A stretch of 48,359 nt of DNA from Bacteroidales bacterium (GTDB taxonomy: Bacteria; Bacteroidota; Bacteroidia; Bacteroidales; F082): contig WGCY01000021.1 of the NCBI GenBank assembly GCA_015493525.1, forward strand, positions 1 through 48,359. Direction: 5' to 3'. Positions 1 through 9,050 of this stretch are shown here, in pieces. The first letter of the stretch is position 1. Every line of letters begins with the position of its first letter. The position numbers were made by a program, and so were the translations under genes. The notes under the pieces were generated by a model. The model worked only from the letters and a program-made list of their open reading frames with translations, made no database searches and was not told the origin of the DNA.

Positions 1-70
1 AGATGTTTTTGTCGTTAAAAACTTATCTAATATACTGAATGCCAGATTATTAAATGACAAAAACAGATAA

Positions 71-102
71 AAGTTATTACCAAGTTATCAACATAATAAC
101 TT
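71..102. promoter_or_regulatory. Inverted repeat with repeated AAGTTAT words upstream of the glycogen synthase gene
   Basis: A 9-bp perfect inverted repeat (AAGTTATTA ... TAATAACTT) has a 14-nt spacer. The word AAGTTAT recurs at 82-88 and 149-155, so four copies in either orientation lie within about 90 bp. This could be an operator, or simply AT-rich chance. Nothing else was recognised in the first 220 bases. Confidence 0.2.
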
Positions 103-220
103 AAATATCAATTGATTATAGTGGTAAAACGGAAAATTGTCATGTACTAAGTTATTTGGCTTTATTTTGAGGGATTGGATGAGCTTGCCGGTTGCTTTTC
201 GGGGGTAACCGATTTTTCAT

Positions 221-228
221 TACCTTTG
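221..228 (+). promoter_or_regulatory. Bacteroidota -7 promoter element (TACCTTTG)
   Basis: This is a perfect match to the TAnnTTTG element used by the primary sigma factor of Bacteroidota. It lies 29 bases before the ATG chosen for the next gene. The -33 side is weak. Its position argues against the longer reading frame that begins at 192, because that start would lie upstream of the promoter. Confidence 0.45.
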
Positions 229-257
229 CAACGCTAAAATCTCTAAAAAATAAATCT

Positions 258-1070
258 ATGATTAAGAAAAGAGTGCTTTGTGTATTCCAAGAGATTATGC
301 CCTATTTGCCTGAGTCGCACATGAGTAAAATAGGACGTTTCCTTCCACAAAAGATTCAGGAATCAGGAAAAGAAATTCGGGTTTTCATGCCCCGCTTTGG
401 CCTTGTAAACGAAAGACGCAATCAATTGCATGAAGTTATTCGGCTGTCGGGGATGAACCTGATTATCGAAGACATTGACCATCCGCTTATCATTAAAGTT
501 GCCTCCATCCAGCAAGCCCGTATGCAGGTTTATTTCATTGAAAATGAGGATTTCTTTCATCGGAAATTTATTTTCAGGGATACCAAGGGAAAATTCTTCA
601 AAGACAACGACGAACGTACTATTTTCTTTTCAAAAGGAGTGCTGGACACGGTGAAAAAACTTGGATGGGCACCGGATATTATCCATGCCCACGGATGGTT
701 CTCTGCCCTGTTGCCCATGTTTGTCAGGACAGCTTACAAAGACAACCCGCTGTTTGGCAACACGAAAATTATTATGTCGCTTTACAATGACGGTTTCAAA
801 GAAGGCTTTGCCAACACCTTTGCCCAAAAGATAAAAATGAACAACATCCCGGATGAAGCATTGAAATACTACGATAAGGCAAACTACGTTTCTATTATGA
901 AAGGTGCTGTCGACTATGCCGATGCTTTTATCATTAGTGAAGAAGGTGTAAATCCCGAAATCCTTGATTATGTTCAAAATAGCGGCAAACCAATCCTTGA
1001 ATATCAGGGGGAAGAAGATTATTTTGATGCTTATAACCAGTTTTATGACCAGATTATTGGAGAGAATTAA
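258..1070 (+). CDS. Glycogen/starch synthase-like protein, N-terminal GT5 half only
   Basis: The 270-residue protein resembles the N-terminal Rossmann domain of ADP-glucose glycogen synthases (GT5). Visible are an opening of the type KRVLCVFQEIMPYLPES, an MSKIGRFLP segment where GlgA has its KxGGL region, and an HAHGWFSAL motif matching HxHDW of GlgA. Full bacterial GlgA is about 480 residues; the C-terminal half with the donor-nucleotide site is absent. Short homologues annotated as glycogen synthase are common in Bacteroidota, so this is probably the normal form there and not a truncation. Whether it is catalytically active is uncertain. The ATG at 258 is preferred over an in-frame start at 192, which would add 22 unlike residues and precede the promoter element. 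A lipoprotein gene follows 13 bp downstream, probably in the same transcript. Confidence 0.75.
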   Translation: MIKKRVLCVFQEIMPYLPESHMSKIGRFLPQKIQESGKEIRVFMPRFGLVNERRNQLHEVIRLSGMNLIIEDIDHPLIIKVASIQQARMQVYFIENEDFFHRKFIFRDTKGKFFKDNDERTIFFSKGVLDTVKKLGWAPDIIHAHGWFSALLPMFVRTAYKDNPLFGNTKIIMSLYNDGFKEGFANTFAQKIKMNNIPDEALKYYDKANYVSIMKGAVDYADAFIISEEGVNPEILDYVQNSGKPILEYQGEEDYFDAYNQFYDQIIGEN

Positions 1071-1083
1071 TTCTCGGATTCGA

Positions 1084-2406
1084 ATGAAAAGACCGCTGTT
1101 TTTTATCAATATTTTCCTGCTTATAGCTGTTTTAAGTTTTTTTAACTTATCCTGCTCGAAATATCCCTCAAAAGTAGGGGCCAACTTAATGCCGAACAAT
1201 TCCCTCGGCATGTATTTTTTTCAAATGGGGTTCAATGTGTATTCGCAGCCCATTGATACCACACGGACGGATGAGCTGATGACGAGTACGGTGGGAAGTA
1301 TTAAAGACCCTGTATTTGGTGTTACCAATGCCAGTTTCTATTCTAAAATACTGCCAACAACTGTCGGCCATCGCTTTGGGACCAACCCGGTAACGGACTC
1401 CCTGGTATTACAACTTTACTATTCATCGGTCTATGGCGATACCAATGCCACCCTTCATCTGCATGTGTATGAAATGAAAGATGATATTTATTACGACAGC
1501 GTTTACTATTCCAATAAAAATGTTGCCGTTTATCCCACCGACTATGCAAACATGACGTTTCATCCCAACAAAAATGCAACCTACATTATTGGGATAGACA
1601 CCATAAAAGGGGTACTGCGTATCAACCTGAGCCACCTTAGCAAAGCATTGGGAAGTAAACTTCTCAACGCCGACACCACAATTCTTGACAGCAACTATCT
1701 GTTTATGGATTATTTCAGGGGGCTGTACCTTAAGGTAGATCCCGTTTCCAACGGCGGGGCCCTGGCTTCTTTCGTAACCAATATTTCCAAAACAGCCTTG
1801 TCGCTGTATTATCATAATGATGCAAATGACTCGCTCCGTTATGACTATGTGTTAAGTTCGGCCATGGCTAAAATCAACCATTACCAACACGATTTCAGCT
1901 CATCGGAAGCAAACTTTAAAAAACAGGTAGTCGATGGAGACACTTCCCTGGGACAGAAATTATTCTATCTTCAGGGGCTTGCAGGGGTTAAAACCGTTAT
2001 TAAATTCCCACATATCAGAGACTTAAACAAGCTGGGAAAAGTGGGCATCAACGAAGCCAAACTGATTTTACCGGGTGCAGAAGCAGACCCTTATCTGGGT
2101 GCCCCGAAAGAGCTGTCCCTTATACGGATTATAAATGACTCTACCTATAATATTTTGCCCGACCAGAACGAAGGGGCCGATTATTTCGGCGGGGTTTATG
2201 ATGCGGCCAACAACGCTTACACATTCCGTATCACTCACTACATAGAATCGTTGATCAGCGACTCTACCCAGGTGGACAACGGATTACTGCTCTTTGTGAA
2301 AAAAGGGGCATTATACCCTGAGCGGTTTATTTTTAACGGCCCCCAATATCCTGGAGATTCTACACGCCGTGCCCGGCTGAATATTCTTTACACCATCGTA
2401 AAGTAA
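1084..2406 (+). CDS. DUF4270-type surface lipoprotein
   Basis: The 440-residue protein has a lipoprotein signal peptide: a basic start (MKRP), a hydrophobic core, and a lipobox LSC with the acylated cysteine at about residue 24. The remainder is beta-rich, with many short Asp/Asn/Tyr turns and no enzymatic motif seen. Gene order after the short glycogen synthase and before glmS matches the position where DUF4270 proteins are usually found in Bacteroidota, and the sequence style fits. The frame is open upstream to 964, but that part overlaps the preceding gene and would hide the signal peptide, so ATG 1084 is chosen. Predicted location is the outer membrane or periplasm. Function is unknown. 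Confidence 0.75.
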   Translation: MKRPLFFINIFLLIAVLSFFNLSCSKYPSKVGANLMPNNSLGMYFFQMGFNVYSQPIDTTRTDELMTSTVGSIKDPVFGVTNASFYSKILPTTVGHRFGTNPVTDSLVLQLYYSSVYGDTNATLHLHVYEMKDDIYYDSVYYSNKNVAVYPTDYANMTFHPNKNATYIIGIDTIKGVLRINLSHLSKALGSKLLNADTTILDSNYLFMDYFRGLYLKVDPVSNGGALASFVTNISKTALSLYYHNDANDSLRYDYVLSSAMAKINHYQHDFSSSEANFKKQVVDGDTSLGQKLFYLQGLAGVKTVIKFPHIRDLNKLGKVGINEAKLILPGAEADPYLGAPKELSLIRIINDSTYNILPDQNEGADYFGGVYDAANNAYTFRITHYIESLISDSTQVDNGLLLFVKKGALYPERFIFNGPQYPGDSTRRARLNILYTIVK

Positions 2407-2420
2407 TAATCGTTAGTTTT

Positions 2421-2438
2421 GTTGTTTGAGAAAACAAC
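2421..2438 (+). other. Small hairpin in the glmS leader
   Basis: A 7-bp stem (GTTGTTT / AAACAAC) with a GAGA loop lies in the 58-bp gap between the DUF4270 gene and glmS. There is no T-run, so it is not a convincing terminator. The gap is too short for a glmS ribozyme. Confidence 0.25.
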
Positions 2439-2464
2439 ATCGTACAAACTAGAATCCTTTCATA

Positions 2465-4303
2465 ATGTGCGGAATCGTAGCCTATCTCGGTGCTAAGGAT
2501 GCTTATCCAATTTTAATAAAAGGCCTCCACCGGCTTGAATACCGTGGATACGACAGTGCGGGCATCGCCCTACTCGACAAGAAACTCTCTGTGTTTAAAA
2601 CCAAAGGGAAAGTATCCGAGTTAGAAAAATTTGTCTCCGGCAAAAGCCTGGGCGGCCATGCAGGCATTGCCCATACCCGATGGGCTACCCACGGGGAGCC
2701 TAACACCATTAACGCCCATCCCCATTTCTCACAAAATAAAAAGCTGGCCATTATCCACAATGGCATTATTGAGAATTATGCCTCGCTGAAAGAAGCCCTT
2801 GTTGAACGTAGTTATCATTTCGATTCGGATACGGACACAGAAGTGCTTATCAACCTGATAGAAGACATACAAAACAATGAAAAGGTCGGCCTGGAAGAAG
2901 CTGTGCGCATTGCCCTCAATCAGGTTACCGGGGCTTATGCCATTGCCATTCTTTCGCAGGACAATCCTGACATGCTGATTGTAGCCCGCAAAGGAAGCCC
3001 CATGGTAATTGGTGTAGGCGAAAATGAATTTTTTGTGGCTTCCGATGCCACCCCCATTGTAGAATACACCAAAAAGGTGATTTACATGGAAGAAGAAAAT
3101 GTTGCTGTCCTGCGCCTGGGCTGTGAAGTTGACCTGAAAACCATAAAAAACCAAAAGAAAACACCTTACATAGAAGCCCTGGAAATGGACTTAAGCCAAC
3201 TGGAAAAAGAGGGCTATGACCATTTTATGCTGAAAGAAATATTTGAGCAGCCCCGTTCCATAAAGGACAGTATGCGGGGACGTATTCAGGCATCCAGGGG
3301 AATGGTTTCGCTGGGAGGGATTGTAGATTACGAACAAAAGCTCATTCATGCCAGGCGCATTATCATTATTGCCTGTGGTACCTCGTGGCATGCAGGATTG
3401 GTGGGAGAATATCTGCTTGAAGACCTGGCACGTATCTCCGTGGAAGTAGAATATGCTTCCGAATTTCGCTACCGCAATCCTATCCTGGACGAAAATGATG
3501 TTGTTATTGCCATTTCACAATCCGGAGAGACTGCTGACACGCTGGCAGCCATTCAGTTAGCCAAAGAAAAAGGTGCCACCATCCTGGGTGTTTGTAATGT
3601 TGTGGGCTCTTCCATTGCCCGTTTGACCGATGCCGGTTCCTACACGCACGCCGGCCCGGAAATTGGTGTGGCTTCCACAAAAGCTTTTACTGCACAGGTA
3701 ACCGTACTTACATTGCTTGCTTTGCGCATGGCACGGCTGAAAGGGACAATCCCTACTTCGCGATGGATGCAACTGGCACACGAACTGGAAGGAATTCCTG
3801 ATAAAGTGGAAAAAGCTTTAAACAACGACCAGCTGATAAAAATTATCTCCCAGGAATTTAAAAATGCCACCAATTTCCTCTACCTTGGCCGTGGTTATAA
3901 CTTTCCGGTTGCACTGGAAGGGGCACTGAAGCTAAAAGAGATTTCTTATATCCATGCCGAAGGCTATCCTGCTGCCGAGATGAAACACGGCCCTATTGCA
4001 CTGATTGACAAGAATATGCCCGTCGTCTTTATTGCTCCTTCCAACGGTATCTACGACAAGGTAGTCAGTAATATTCAGGAAGTAAAAGCCAGAAACGGAC
4101 ATGTTATTGCCGTCGTTACGGAAGGGGATGAGGTCATAAAAGAGATGGTCGATTATGCCATCGAAATTCCTAAAACCGATGAGATATTTACGCCGTTGCT
4201 GGCCAGTATCCCTTTGCAAAAACTGGCTTACCATATCGCCATCCTGAGGGGATGTAATGTGGATCAACCCCGGAATCTCGCCAAATCGGTTACGGTGGAG
4301 TGA
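2465..4303 (+). CDS. glmS: Glutamine--fructose-6-phosphate aminotransferase (isomerizing)
   Basis: GlmS converts fructose-6-phosphate and glutamine to glucosamine-6-phosphate and glutamate, the first committed step to UDP-GlcNAc for peptidoglycan and surface polysaccharide. The 612-residue length is typical. It begins MCGIVAYLG, giving the N-terminal nucleophile Cys2 of class II glutamine amidotransferases after Met removal. RGYDSAG, HTRWATHG and the HNGIIENY region are present. Two SIS sugar-isomerase domains follow (about residues 290-420 and 460-600), with SQSGETADT and the C-terminal DQPRNLAKSVTVE tail that closes the active site. It is cytoplasmic. It could feed the exopolysaccharide locus further along, but it is a housekeeping gene. 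Confidence 0.97.
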   Translation: MCGIVAYLGAKDAYPILIKGLHRLEYRGYDSAGIALLDKKLSVFKTKGKVSELEKFVSGKSLGGHAGIAHTRWATHGEPNTINAHPHFSQNKKLAIIHNGIIENYASLKEALVERSYHFDSDTDTEVLINLIEDIQNNEKVGLEEAVRIALNQVTGAYAIAILSQDNPDMLIVARKGSPMVIGVGENEFFVASDATPIVEYTKKVIYMEEENVAVLRLGCEVDLKTIKNQKKTPYIEALEMDLSQLEKEGYDHFMLKEIFEQPRSIKDSMRGRIQASRGMVSLGGIVDYEQKLIHARRIIIIACGTSWHAGLVGEYLLEDLARISVEVEYASEFRYRNPILDENDVVIAISQSGETADTLAAIQLAKEKGATILGVCNVVGSSIARLTDAGSYTHAGPEIGVASTKAFTAQVTVLTLLALRMARLKGTIPTSRWMQLAHELEGIPDKVEKALNNDQLIKIISQEFKNATNFLYLGRGYNFPVALEGALKLKEISYIHAEGYPAAEMKHGPIALIDKNMPVVFIAPSNGIYDKVVSNIQEVKARNGHVIAVVTEGDEVIKEMVDYAIEIPKTDEIFTPLLASIPLQKLAYHIAILRGCNVDQPRNLAKSVTVE

Positions 4304-4309
4304 AGGAGA

Positions 4310-4459
4310 TTGGATGTAAGGATGTTTGGATGTGAGGATGTTTGGATGTGAGGATGTTTGGATGTGGGATGTGAGATGTGGGGATGTGGGATGTGAGGAT
4401 GTGGGATGTGAGATGTGGGGATGTGGGGATGTGAGGATGTGAGATGTGGGGATGTGGGT
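4310..4459. repeat. GGATGTGA-type minisatellite between glmS and the lamin-tail gene
   Basis: About 150 bp of degenerate tandem units built on GGATGT (GGATGTGA, GGATGTTT, GGATGTGG and GAGATGTG variants) fill the whole gap between the two convergent genes. No terminator hairpin is visible. An open frame through it on the minus strand reads as Ser/Pro/His/Thr repeats and is not a gene. Confidence 0.85.
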
Positions 4460-4461
4460 TT

Positions 4462-7053
4462 TTATAATTTTGTAGCCAGTACAGCTGTTTTCTTCCATTG
4501 CATTACTTTTCCCTGTTGGTCAAAAACCTCAATATAAAGCACATAAATTCCCACGGGGGCTTTGGTTCCATCATCTTTCAGGCCATCCCACGAAACAACC
4601 CCGTCAGTGCCCGTGTATTCGTTGTTGACCAGCCTGCGGATTAGCTGCCCCGAAATATTGAAAATATTAATTGTCAGTGTATTACCGGAAGTTTCAAATT
4701 TATATTTGACGTGCAGCACATCCTGGTAGCCATCATTATCAGGCGAGAAAATATCGGGTTCAATGTCGATGGTGCCGTTAATTGAATCGGGGTTTACACT
4801 TACAGACTGGGAATTTCGATATCCGGGCGTTCCAAAACCAGCAGACTCCGCAGCCGAATGCCAGTTATTTGCATCATTGGTTTGGCCATCGGCACTCACA
4901 CGTTCCAGCGATACGCCCTGCGTATAGGTTAACAAAGGATACTGCATCTTTTCCGAATAATCAAAAGCATCTATCTTATGTAATTGCCGGTAAAGCAGCA
5001 CGCTGCCAGCCTCTTTGCCAAAAGCAGGGAAAGGGGCTACACGGAGGAAAGCTCCCGGATTTTTGGCAGTGTATTGTGCTTTCACTTTTTCCGGTGAGGA
5101 GGTCAGCAGGACATAAGTACCAGGCAACAGCAAATTTTGTGAAAATGAAAGATCATAAAAAAGCGAATCCGGAGGGTTGGGTGGCGACTTTCTCACAGTC
5201 CCAAGAATCAGCGCAGACAAATCAATTGTTTTCTGCGAACGGTTATACAACTCAACATAATCCACACCCCCTTCCAGCGGATAAAACAGCACCTCATTGA
5301 TGACCACATCCCCTTTTCCGGCTTTTTGCGGCAAGCCAAACCGAACAGCCGTATCACCGGCCATAGCTGTCCCCATACAATTCTGAATATCTCCCAAAAC
5401 AGTTAGCGTATAAATGGTCGCCGTATCAAAAGCTTCCGCAAACACCTGTTTTACAGATTTATTATCTGTCGATACTGCCATCTTTTCCACCTGGCCGGCA
5501 TTGGGCAGAATTTTATAAAAAAGGGAATGGGCCATGGAGGCACTGTCCATTTTTTGTGTAAAAGTCAGCACTACGGAATGGTCATCCGGAACCTGTAATT
5601 TACTGATTTCGGGGCGGGTTATCTGTGTATCAAAAACGGAGTTTTGTTTTCCCGGCGTTCCCCCCGTTTGATTTCCGGCAACCTTCCAGTTATCGCTTCC
5701 CGAACAAATGTTAGCGGGATTAACCTGCTCCAGCGACCATCCGCCATTGGATTTGTCCTTGTTGTTGTACCAGCTTTTAGCATATTGCACAGAGGAAATA
5801 AGGTGCCCTTTTCTGTCAAAAAGTTTCAGGTCTTCGCCACTGTTTGTCAGGCTGAAACTTTTAAACCCGTAGGCCGGCCCATAAGCAGAGAAGGCATCGC
5901 GGGCTTCCTCTTTACAAAGGATCAGGTATCCGCCGCCGGCTATGGTTGCCTTTCCAAAAACCTTTGTCGATTTCCCGAGCTTCAGCTGCCACCCGGCCAG
6001 GTCAACCGTTACAGGCAAGCGGTTATAAAGTTCCAGATATTCAAATCCAGGAAGTTTTACAACAGGAACCGGATCAGCCATTATTTCGTTAAAAACCACA
6101 TCGTATGGCAACGGATGGACATAAACAAAAGAAATTGTTTGTCCGGTCATTTGGTTTCCGGCATCGTCTTTTATCCCCGAAACAGTCATTTTGTACTGCC
6201 GGTTTCTCTTAAAATGCCGGGAAAAGGTAAGGGCAACAGATTTCCTGCCGGATAGAAAGTGAAGGGCCGCCGGGTTTTCGGCATCAGGCAAAAGTTTGTA
6301 ATTCCCGGGCTGCATGGCCGAAAGGCTGTCAATATTTTCATTAAAAAAGAGCACCAGGGTGCTGTCAGAGGAGACAAAAACAGAGTCTGCAACCGGTGGC
6401 AAAGTATCTACAAGAGGAGGCCCGGCATAAATATCATCAAAAAAGAATTTCTTTGCATAACTACGGGAATACTGGCAGTAAAAGCCAAAAAAAGAGGAGG
6501 TAGAATGGGAAAAATCATCCTTTCCTTCGGCTTCTTTCCGGAAATTATCCCCACCCTTTGGATCGGCAAAAAGCTGCCAGTTTCCCAGCGAATCGCAGGT
6601 AACTTTTATCCTGATGGCAAAAGCTTTCGCCAATAACCCTTCGGTCCCGCGACAGACAGAAACCAAGGTATCGTCCGACTTTCGGAACAATTCGATGGCA
6701 TCATTGCTTCCCCGCTCACCAAGTTGCAGATAATAACCATTGGAAACCGGTGTTAAATCAGGGCTATTGGCAGACAAAAATATCCGGACAAAGTTATTGG
6801 AGGACGGGCTGAAAGCCACCTTGGCCCAAACCTGCCATTCGGTTTGCGGATATCTGTGAAAAGGCGTAGAAAGCCAGGCGGTATCAGCTACGCTATCATA
6901 AAGTTGCAACTGCTTTTGTGCATCCACCCTAAACTTGTTCTGTGTTCCTGTCCATTTTGGGTTTTGGTTGAAATTTCCATCATCAAAATGTTCGTTTAGC
7001 TGGGAAAAAGCAACAAGGGGAAACAGTACAAAAAGAAGTAAAAAAGGTTTCAT
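4462..7053 (-). CDS. Secreted multidomain protein with two lamin-tail domains and a T9SS-type C-terminal domain
   Basis: The 863-residue protein starts with a signal peptide (MKPFLLLFVLFPLVAFSQ). An N-terminal beta-sandwich region of about 200 residues resembles the concanavalin-like folds seen in such proteins. It is followed by a bacterial Ig-like segment (PPVADSVFVSSDSTLVLFFNENID style), a first lamin-tail domain opening at VVFNEIMADP, a second Ig-like segment, and a second lamin-tail domain opening at VVINEVLFYP. The last ~100 residues form a FlgD/CHU_C-like domain (PDIFSPDNDGYQD, then GIYVLYIEVFD) of the sort that directs proteins through the type IX secretion system. It is likely surface-exposed or released. 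The stop codon abuts the GGATGT minisatellite. The gene is convergent with glmS and divergent from asd. Confidence 0.8.
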   Translation of the reverse strand: MKPFLLLFVLFPLVAFSQLNEHFDDGNFNQNPKWTGTQNKFRVDAQKQLQLYDSVADTAWLSTPFHRYPQTEWQVWAKVAFSPSSNNFVRIFLSANSPDLTPVSNGYYLQLGERGSNDAIELFRKSDDTLVSVCRGTEGLLAKAFAIRIKVTCDSLGNWQLFADPKGGDNFRKEAEGKDDFSHSTSSFFGFYCQYSRSYAKKFFFDDIYAGPPLVDTLPPVADSVFVSSDSTLVLFFNENIDSLSAMQPGNYKLLPDAENPAALHFLSGRKSVALTFSRHFKRNRQYKMTVSGIKDDAGNQMTGQTISFVYVHPLPYDVVFNEIMADPVPVVKLPGFEYLELYNRLPVTVDLAGWQLKLGKSTKVFGKATIAGGGYLILCKEEARDAFSAYGPAYGFKSFSLTNSGEDLKLFDRKGHLISSVQYAKSWYNNKDKSNGGWSLEQVNPANICSGSDNWKVAGNQTGGTPGKQNSVFDTQITRPEISKLQVPDDHSVVLTFTQKMDSASMAHSLFYKILPNAGQVEKMAVSTDNKSVKQVFAEAFDTATIYTLTVLGDIQNCMGTAMAGDTAVRFGLPQKAGKGDVVINEVLFYPLEGGVDYVELYNRSQKTIDLSALILGTVRKSPPNPPDSLFYDLSFSQNLLLPGTYVLLTSSPEKVKAQYTAKNPGAFLRVAPFPAFGKEAGSVLLYRQLHKIDAFDYSEKMQYPLLTYTQGVSLERVSADGQTNDANNWHSAAESAGFGTPGYRNSQSVSVNPDSINGTIDIEPDIFSPDNDGYQDVLHVKYKFETSGNTLTINIFNISGQLIRRLVNNEYTGTDGVVSWDGLKDDGTKAPVGIYVLYIEVFDQQGKVMQWKKTAVLATKL

Positions 7054-7061
7054 TATTTTGG

Positions 7062-7069
7062 TAATTTTG
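7062..7069 (+). promoter_or_regulatory. Candidate -7 promoter element for asd (TAATTTTG)
   Basis: It matches TAnnTTTG and lies 38 bp before the asd ATG in the short divergent gap, partly at the 5' edge of the neighbouring minus-strand gene. No clear -33 partner was seen. Confidence 0.35.
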
Positions 7070-7107
7070 CAGTGTTTTCAGTATAGTTTATAAAAGTACA
7101 AAAAATA

Positions 7108-8103
7108 ATGAAAGTTGTCGTAGTGGGTGCCACAGGCGTAGTGGGCAGAAAGATGATCCAGGTTTTGGAAGAACATAATTTTCCGTTGACACGTATTTAT
7201 GCCGTAGCTTCAGAAAAATCAGTGGGGACAAAGATTCCTTTTAAGCAGTCGGAAATTGAAGTTATTACACCGGAAGAGGCCTTGTTGGCAAAACCTGATG
7301 TCGCCCTGTTTTCGGCAGGGGCAACCGCATCCAAACGTTGGGCACCAAAGTTTGCCGGGGCAGGGACAACGGTTATTGACAACTCTTCGGCATGGCGCAT
7401 GGAGCCACAGGTTCCTTTGGTTATTCCGGAAATTAACGGCAATATCCTGAAAACTTCCCATAGAATTATTGCCAACCCCAACTGCTCAACCATCCAAATG
7501 CTTATGGCCATTGCCCCCTTACATCAAAAATTTGGCATAAAACGGATTGTGGTCTCTACCTACCAGTCGGTTAGCGGCAGCGGAAAAAAAGGTATCGAAC
7601 AGCTTATGAACGAAAGGAACCATAAAAAAGGGCCGAAAGCCTATCCCCATTCCATTGACCTCAACGTACTGCCACATGCAGGTGATTTTACGGAAAACGG
7701 CTATACTACCGAAGAGGAAAAGCTGGTAAATGAAACACGTAAAATACTCAACGACAAGGATATTCTTATTTCAGCAACCGCTGCACGGGTTCCCGTAACC
7801 GGCGGACATTCCGAATCAATCAACCTGGAGCTGAAGAAACCATGGGCCATGGAGGAGGTTATTTTTATGCTCAACCAAATGCCGGGACTTGTGGTACAGG
7901 ACGACCCGAAAAACAATGTTTACCCCATGCCCATTACGGCACAGGAGAAAGATGATGTTTTCGTTGGCCGTATCCGACGCGACAGCTCGGTCAAAAACGG
8001 TATAAACCTTTGGGTTGTCGCCGATAATTTACGAAAAGGGGCTGCCACCAATGCCGTGCAAATTGCCGAATATCTGATAAATCAAAAACTCCTGGGACAA
8101 TAA
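7108..8103 (+). CDS. asd: Aspartate-semialdehyde dehydrogenase
   Basis: Asd reduces aspartyl-4-phosphate to aspartate-4-semialdehyde with NADPH, the branch point to lysine/diaminopimelate, threonine and methionine. The 331-residue length is typical. The N-terminal NADP loop GATGVVGRKM is clear (residues 7-16). The catalytic cysteine is in NPNCSTIQ (Cys126), and the substrate-binding QSVSGSGKKG and VPVTGGHSES segments are present, the latter carrying the active-site histidine. It is cytoplasmic. ribF begins 11 bp downstream, so the two are probably co-transcribed. Confidence 0.96.
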   Translation: MKVVVVGATGVVGRKMIQVLEEHNFPLTRIYAVASEKSVGTKIPFKQSEIEVITPEEALLAKPDVALFSAGATASKRWAPKFAGAGTTVIDNSSAWRMEPQVPLVIPEINGNILKTSHRIIANPNCSTIQMLMAIAPLHQKFGIKRIVVSTYQSVSGSGKKGIEQLMNERNHKKGPKAYPHSIDLNVLPHAGDFTENGYTTEEEKLVNETRKILNDKDILISATAARVPVTGGHSESINLELKKPWAMEEVIFMLNQMPGLVVQDDPKNNVYPMPITAQEKDDVFVGRIRRDSSVKNGINLWVVADNLRKGAATNAVQIAEYLINQKLLGQ

Positions 8104-8114
8104 AAAAGACTAAA

Positions 8115-9038
8115 TTGAAAATATACCAACGCATACAGGATTTTGAGGCCGTTGCCCGCCCCATTGTTACCATCGGCACTTTTGACGGGGTACATTTGGG
8201 ACACCAGGCCATTTTCTCAAAAATGAAGGAAGAGGCTGCACAAACAGGCGGCGAAACAGTAGTGATTACATTTTCCCCTCATCCGCGGCTGGTACTTTAT
8301 CAGGATAGCATCAACCTGAAGTTTATCAATACCCGCGAGAAAAAAATTGAACGATTGGAAAAAGAAGGTATTGACCATCTCGTTATTATCCCTTTTACCA
8401 AAGAGTTTGCCCGTAATTCGTCGGAACAGTTTATTACAGATTTTGTGGTAAAATACGTTCATCCGGCCAAAATTATTATTGGTTACGACCATCATTTTGG
8501 AAAAAACAGGGAGGGGAATATTCAATTACTGGAAAAACTAAAACATAAGTTTGGTTACGATGTCGAAGAGGTTTCTCCTTTGTTTGTGGATGGCATGCCG
8601 GTAAGTTCCACCCGTATTCGCAACCTGTTGCACGATGGCAATGTAAAAGAAGCCAACCGAATGTTGGGTTATGAATATGCTATTACCGGAAAAGTTGTCC
8701 GTGGCCAGCGTATCGGACATAAAATCGGCTATCCCACTGCCAATCTGGAGATTCCCAACGAGTACAAACTCATTACGGCCAATGGTGTATATGCCTGCCG
8801 TGTTTTGCTGGGGAACAGGATACTCCAAGGCATGGGAAATATTGGCGTACGCCCCACCATCGACCATGGTGACCTGACGATAGAGGTTAATATTTTCGAT
8901 TTTAACGAAGACATCTACGGTGAGAAAATCACTATCCAGTTTGTGGACAGGTTGCGCGATGAGAAGAAATTTGAAAACCTTGAAGCGTTGAAAGCACAAC
9001 TTGCCAAAGACAAAAAACAGTCCATTTTGATGCTGTGA
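8115..9038 (+). CDS. ribF: Bifunctional riboflavin kinase / FAD synthetase
   Basis: RibF phosphorylates riboflavin to FMN and adenylylates FMN to FAD. The 307-residue protein has the N-terminal nucleotidyltransferase motif TIGTFDGVHLGHQ (about residues 19-31) and the VSSTRIR signature. The C-terminal flavokinase domain has KVVRGQRIGHKIGYPTANL and ANGVYACRV. The start is a TTG (TTG-AAA-ATA-TAC): it gives MKIYQRIQDFE, the usual Bacteroidota beginning, and no ATG lies nearby. The gene ends 12 bp from convergent dusB, with no terminator between them. Confidence 0.95.
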   Translation: MKIYQRIQDFEAVARPIVTIGTFDGVHLGHQAIFSKMKEEAAQTGGETVVITFSPHPRLVLYQDSINLKFINTREKKIERLEKEGIDHLVIIPFTKEFARNSSEQFITDFVVKYVHPAKIIIGYDHHFGKNREGNIQLLEKLKHKFGYDVEEVSPLFVDGMPVSSTRIRNLLHDGNVKEANRMLGYEYAITGKVVRGQRIGHKIGYPTANLEIPNEYKLITANGVYACRVLLGNRILQGMGNIGVRPTIDHGDLTIEVNIFDFNEDIYGEKITIQFVDRLRDEKKFENLEALKAQLAKDKKQSILML

Positions 9039-9050
9039 AGATATTTCTTT

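Noticed and set aside
964-1083. Upstream extension of the DUF4270 frame
   Set aside because: Overlaps the glycogen synthase-like gene and would bury the lipoprotein signal peptide.
2407-2464. glmS ribozyme upstream of glmS
   Set aside because: The gap is only 58 bp, too short for the ribozyme core, and its conserved sequence is absent.
3932-4498. Minus-strand frame of 188 codons over the GGATGT array and the end of glmS
   Set aside because: Ser/Pro/His/Thr repeat peptide from the minisatellite and antisense to a strong glmS gene.
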